DNA from: Selenomonas sp.
Lineage (GTDB): Bacteria > Bacillota > Negativicutes > Selenomonadales > Selenomonadaceae
DNA: 14,344 bases
Assembly (NCBI GenBank): GCA_015265235.1
Contig: JABZYJ010000037.1
Location: 1 to 14,344 of the forward strand
Reading direction: 5' to 3'
Position numbers and translations under genes: made by a program. The notes under the pieces are model-generated. The model was not told the origin of the DNA and did no database searches. It saw nothing but the letters and a program-made list of their open reading frames with translations. Positions 13,483 through 14,344 of this stretch are shown piece after piece. Every line of letters begins with the position of its first letter. Within the stretch, counting starts at the first letter, position 1.

Positions 13483-14344
13483 ATGGGAGAGATTCGGGCA
13501 CTGTGCATCAGCGAGAAGCGCGGCACGGCAAAACAGGCGACAGACCGCGCCTTCTTTATCACAGAATACGGTATCGACGGCGACGCTCACGCGGGCGACT
13601 GGCATCGGCAGGTGAGCTTGCTCGGCCTCGGCGAGATCGAGGATTTCCGTGCGCGCGGTGCAGATGTGGCGTTCGGCGCGTTCGGTGAGAACGTCGTCGC
13701 TGAGGGCTTCCGTTTTAAGGAGCTCCCCGTCGGGACGCGCCTGCGCGTGGGACAGGTCTTTTTCGAGATCACGCAGATCGGGAAGAAGTGCCACAGCCAC
13801 TGTGAGATCTTTCACCGCGTCGGCGACTGCATCATGCCGCGTGAGGGCGTCTTTGCGCGTGTTCTGCACGGCGGCTGGGTGACGGTCGGCGATACGCTGG
13901 AGATCACGACGGAGAAGATACCGCTCGATGCCGCCGTCATCACGGCGAGCGACAAGGGCTCGCGCGGCGAGCGCGAGGATGCGAGCGGTGCGGCGATCCG
14001 CGAGATCCTGACGGCGGAGGGCTATGAGGTCGCAGGGTACAGCATCATGCCTGACGAGCGCGAGGAACTCGAGCGTGAGATGCGGCTCTGGTCGGATCGC
14101 GGCGTCGGGCTGATCCTCACGACGGGCGGCACGGGGTTCTCCGTGCGCGACGTTACGCCCGAGGCAACGCGTGCCGTGATCGACCGTGAGGCACCGGGCA
14201 TCGCTGAGGCGATGCGCGCCCTCTCGATGAAGGTGACACCGCGTGCCATGCTCAGCCGTGCGACGGCAGGGCTGCGGAAACGCTCGCTGATCGTCAACCT
14301 GCCCGGCAGTGAGAAGGCGGTGCGCGAGTGCCTCGGCTTTATCC
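13483..14344 (+). CDS. MOSC domain-MogA/MoaB fusion protein (3' truncated by window)
   Basis: The frame opens at ATG 13483, 7 bp after the moaA stop, and continues past the window end, so 287 residues are visible without a C-terminus. Residues 1-142 are a MOSC domain: EYGIDGDAHAGDWHRQVSLL, FGAFGENVV and the conserved cysteine region IGKKCHSHCEIF (C103, C107). Residues 147-287 are a MoCF domain of MogA/MoaB type: AAVITASDKGSRGEREDASG, LILTTGGTGFSVRDVTPEAT and LIVNLPGSEKAV. The MogA part adenylylates molybdopterin, feeding MoeA. MOSC domains bind Moco or transfer sulfur to it, so the fusion may couple adenylylation to cofactor carriage or sulfuration. GGGAGG at 13466-13471 is 11 nt upstream, a long spacing. 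This arrangement is known in Firmicutes and its function is inferred. Confidence 0.93.
   Translation, partial: MGEIRALCISEKRGTAKQATDRAFFITEYGIDGDAHAGDWHRQVSLLGLGEIEDFRARGADVAFGAFGENVVAEGFRFKELPVGTRLRVGQVFFEITQIGKKCHSHCEIFHRVGDCIMPREGVFARVLHGGWVTVGDTLEITTEKIPLDAAVITASDKGSRGEREDASGAAIREILTAEGYEVAGYSIMPDEREELEREMRLWSDRGVGLILTTGGTGFSVRDVTPEATRAVIDREAPGIAEAMRALSMKVTPRAMLSRATAGLRKRSLIVNLPGSEKAVRECLGFI

Noticed and set aside
1..14344. CRISPR array, insertion sequence, integrase, phage or replication-origin signals
   Set aside because: No spaced direct repeats, transposase or integrase motifs were seen. The only repeat-like element is the foldback at 2524-2744.

Overview
The window is about 14 kb of high-GC chromosomal DNA with strong G/C third-position bias. 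Genes are packed into short operons with ATGA-type overlaps. The gene content (a SpoIVB S55-like protein beside murA, a SCIFF ranthipeptide locus, clostridial-type molybdenum-cofactor genes) and codon style suggest a Negativicute, most likely Selenomonas or a close relative. That is an inference from gene content and was not tested by a search.

Layout. (1) 1-2249: the 3' end of a SpoIVB S55-type secreted protein, followed by a complete murA (peptidoglycan precursor synthesis). (2) 2257-4155: a SCIFF locus. A promoter drives a 45-residue, six-cysteine peptide gene (scfA, 2320-2457) that ends at a strong intrinsic terminator. A 221-bp imperfect foldback repeat follows, then the radical SAM/SPASM maturase scfB. 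The peptide and maturase together would make a thioether-cross-linked ranthipeptide. (3) 4152-4323: a stand-alone tRNA-Gln(CTG) unit with a consensus sigma-70 promoter whose -35 overlaps the scfB stop codon, and its own terminator. (4) 4325-6678: a three-gene plus-strand operon of a DUF4418-like membrane protein, a FtsX/MacB-type permease and its ATPase. A bidirectional terminator at 6681-6721 separates it from the next block.

(5) 6743-14344: a molybdenum locus with two divergent arms. The minus-strand arm is moaC followed by modA-modB-modC (molybdate uptake). Between moaC and modA lies a structured leader that I fold as a Moco riboswitch: a GAAA-capped stem, an 11-nt tetraloop receptor and a multistem junction. 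The plus-strand arm is a short MoeA-like MoCF protein with a cysteine tail, then moeA, moaA, and a MOSC-MogA/MoaB fusion that runs off the window end. A 268-bp divergent promoter region (9881-10148) separates the arms. Together these genes cover molybdate import (ModABC), GTP to cyclic pyranopterin monophosphate (MoaA/MoaC), and adenylylation and metal insertion (MogA domain, MoeA). Molybdopterin synthase (MoaD/MoaE) and MobA are not in the window.

Most notable: the SCIFF peptide gene with the foldback repeat between it and its maturase; the riboswitch controlling modABC from within the moaC-mod operon; the tandem MoeA-like/MoeA pair and MOSC-MogA fusion; and the cysteine-rich DUF4418/FtsX cassette of unknown substrate.
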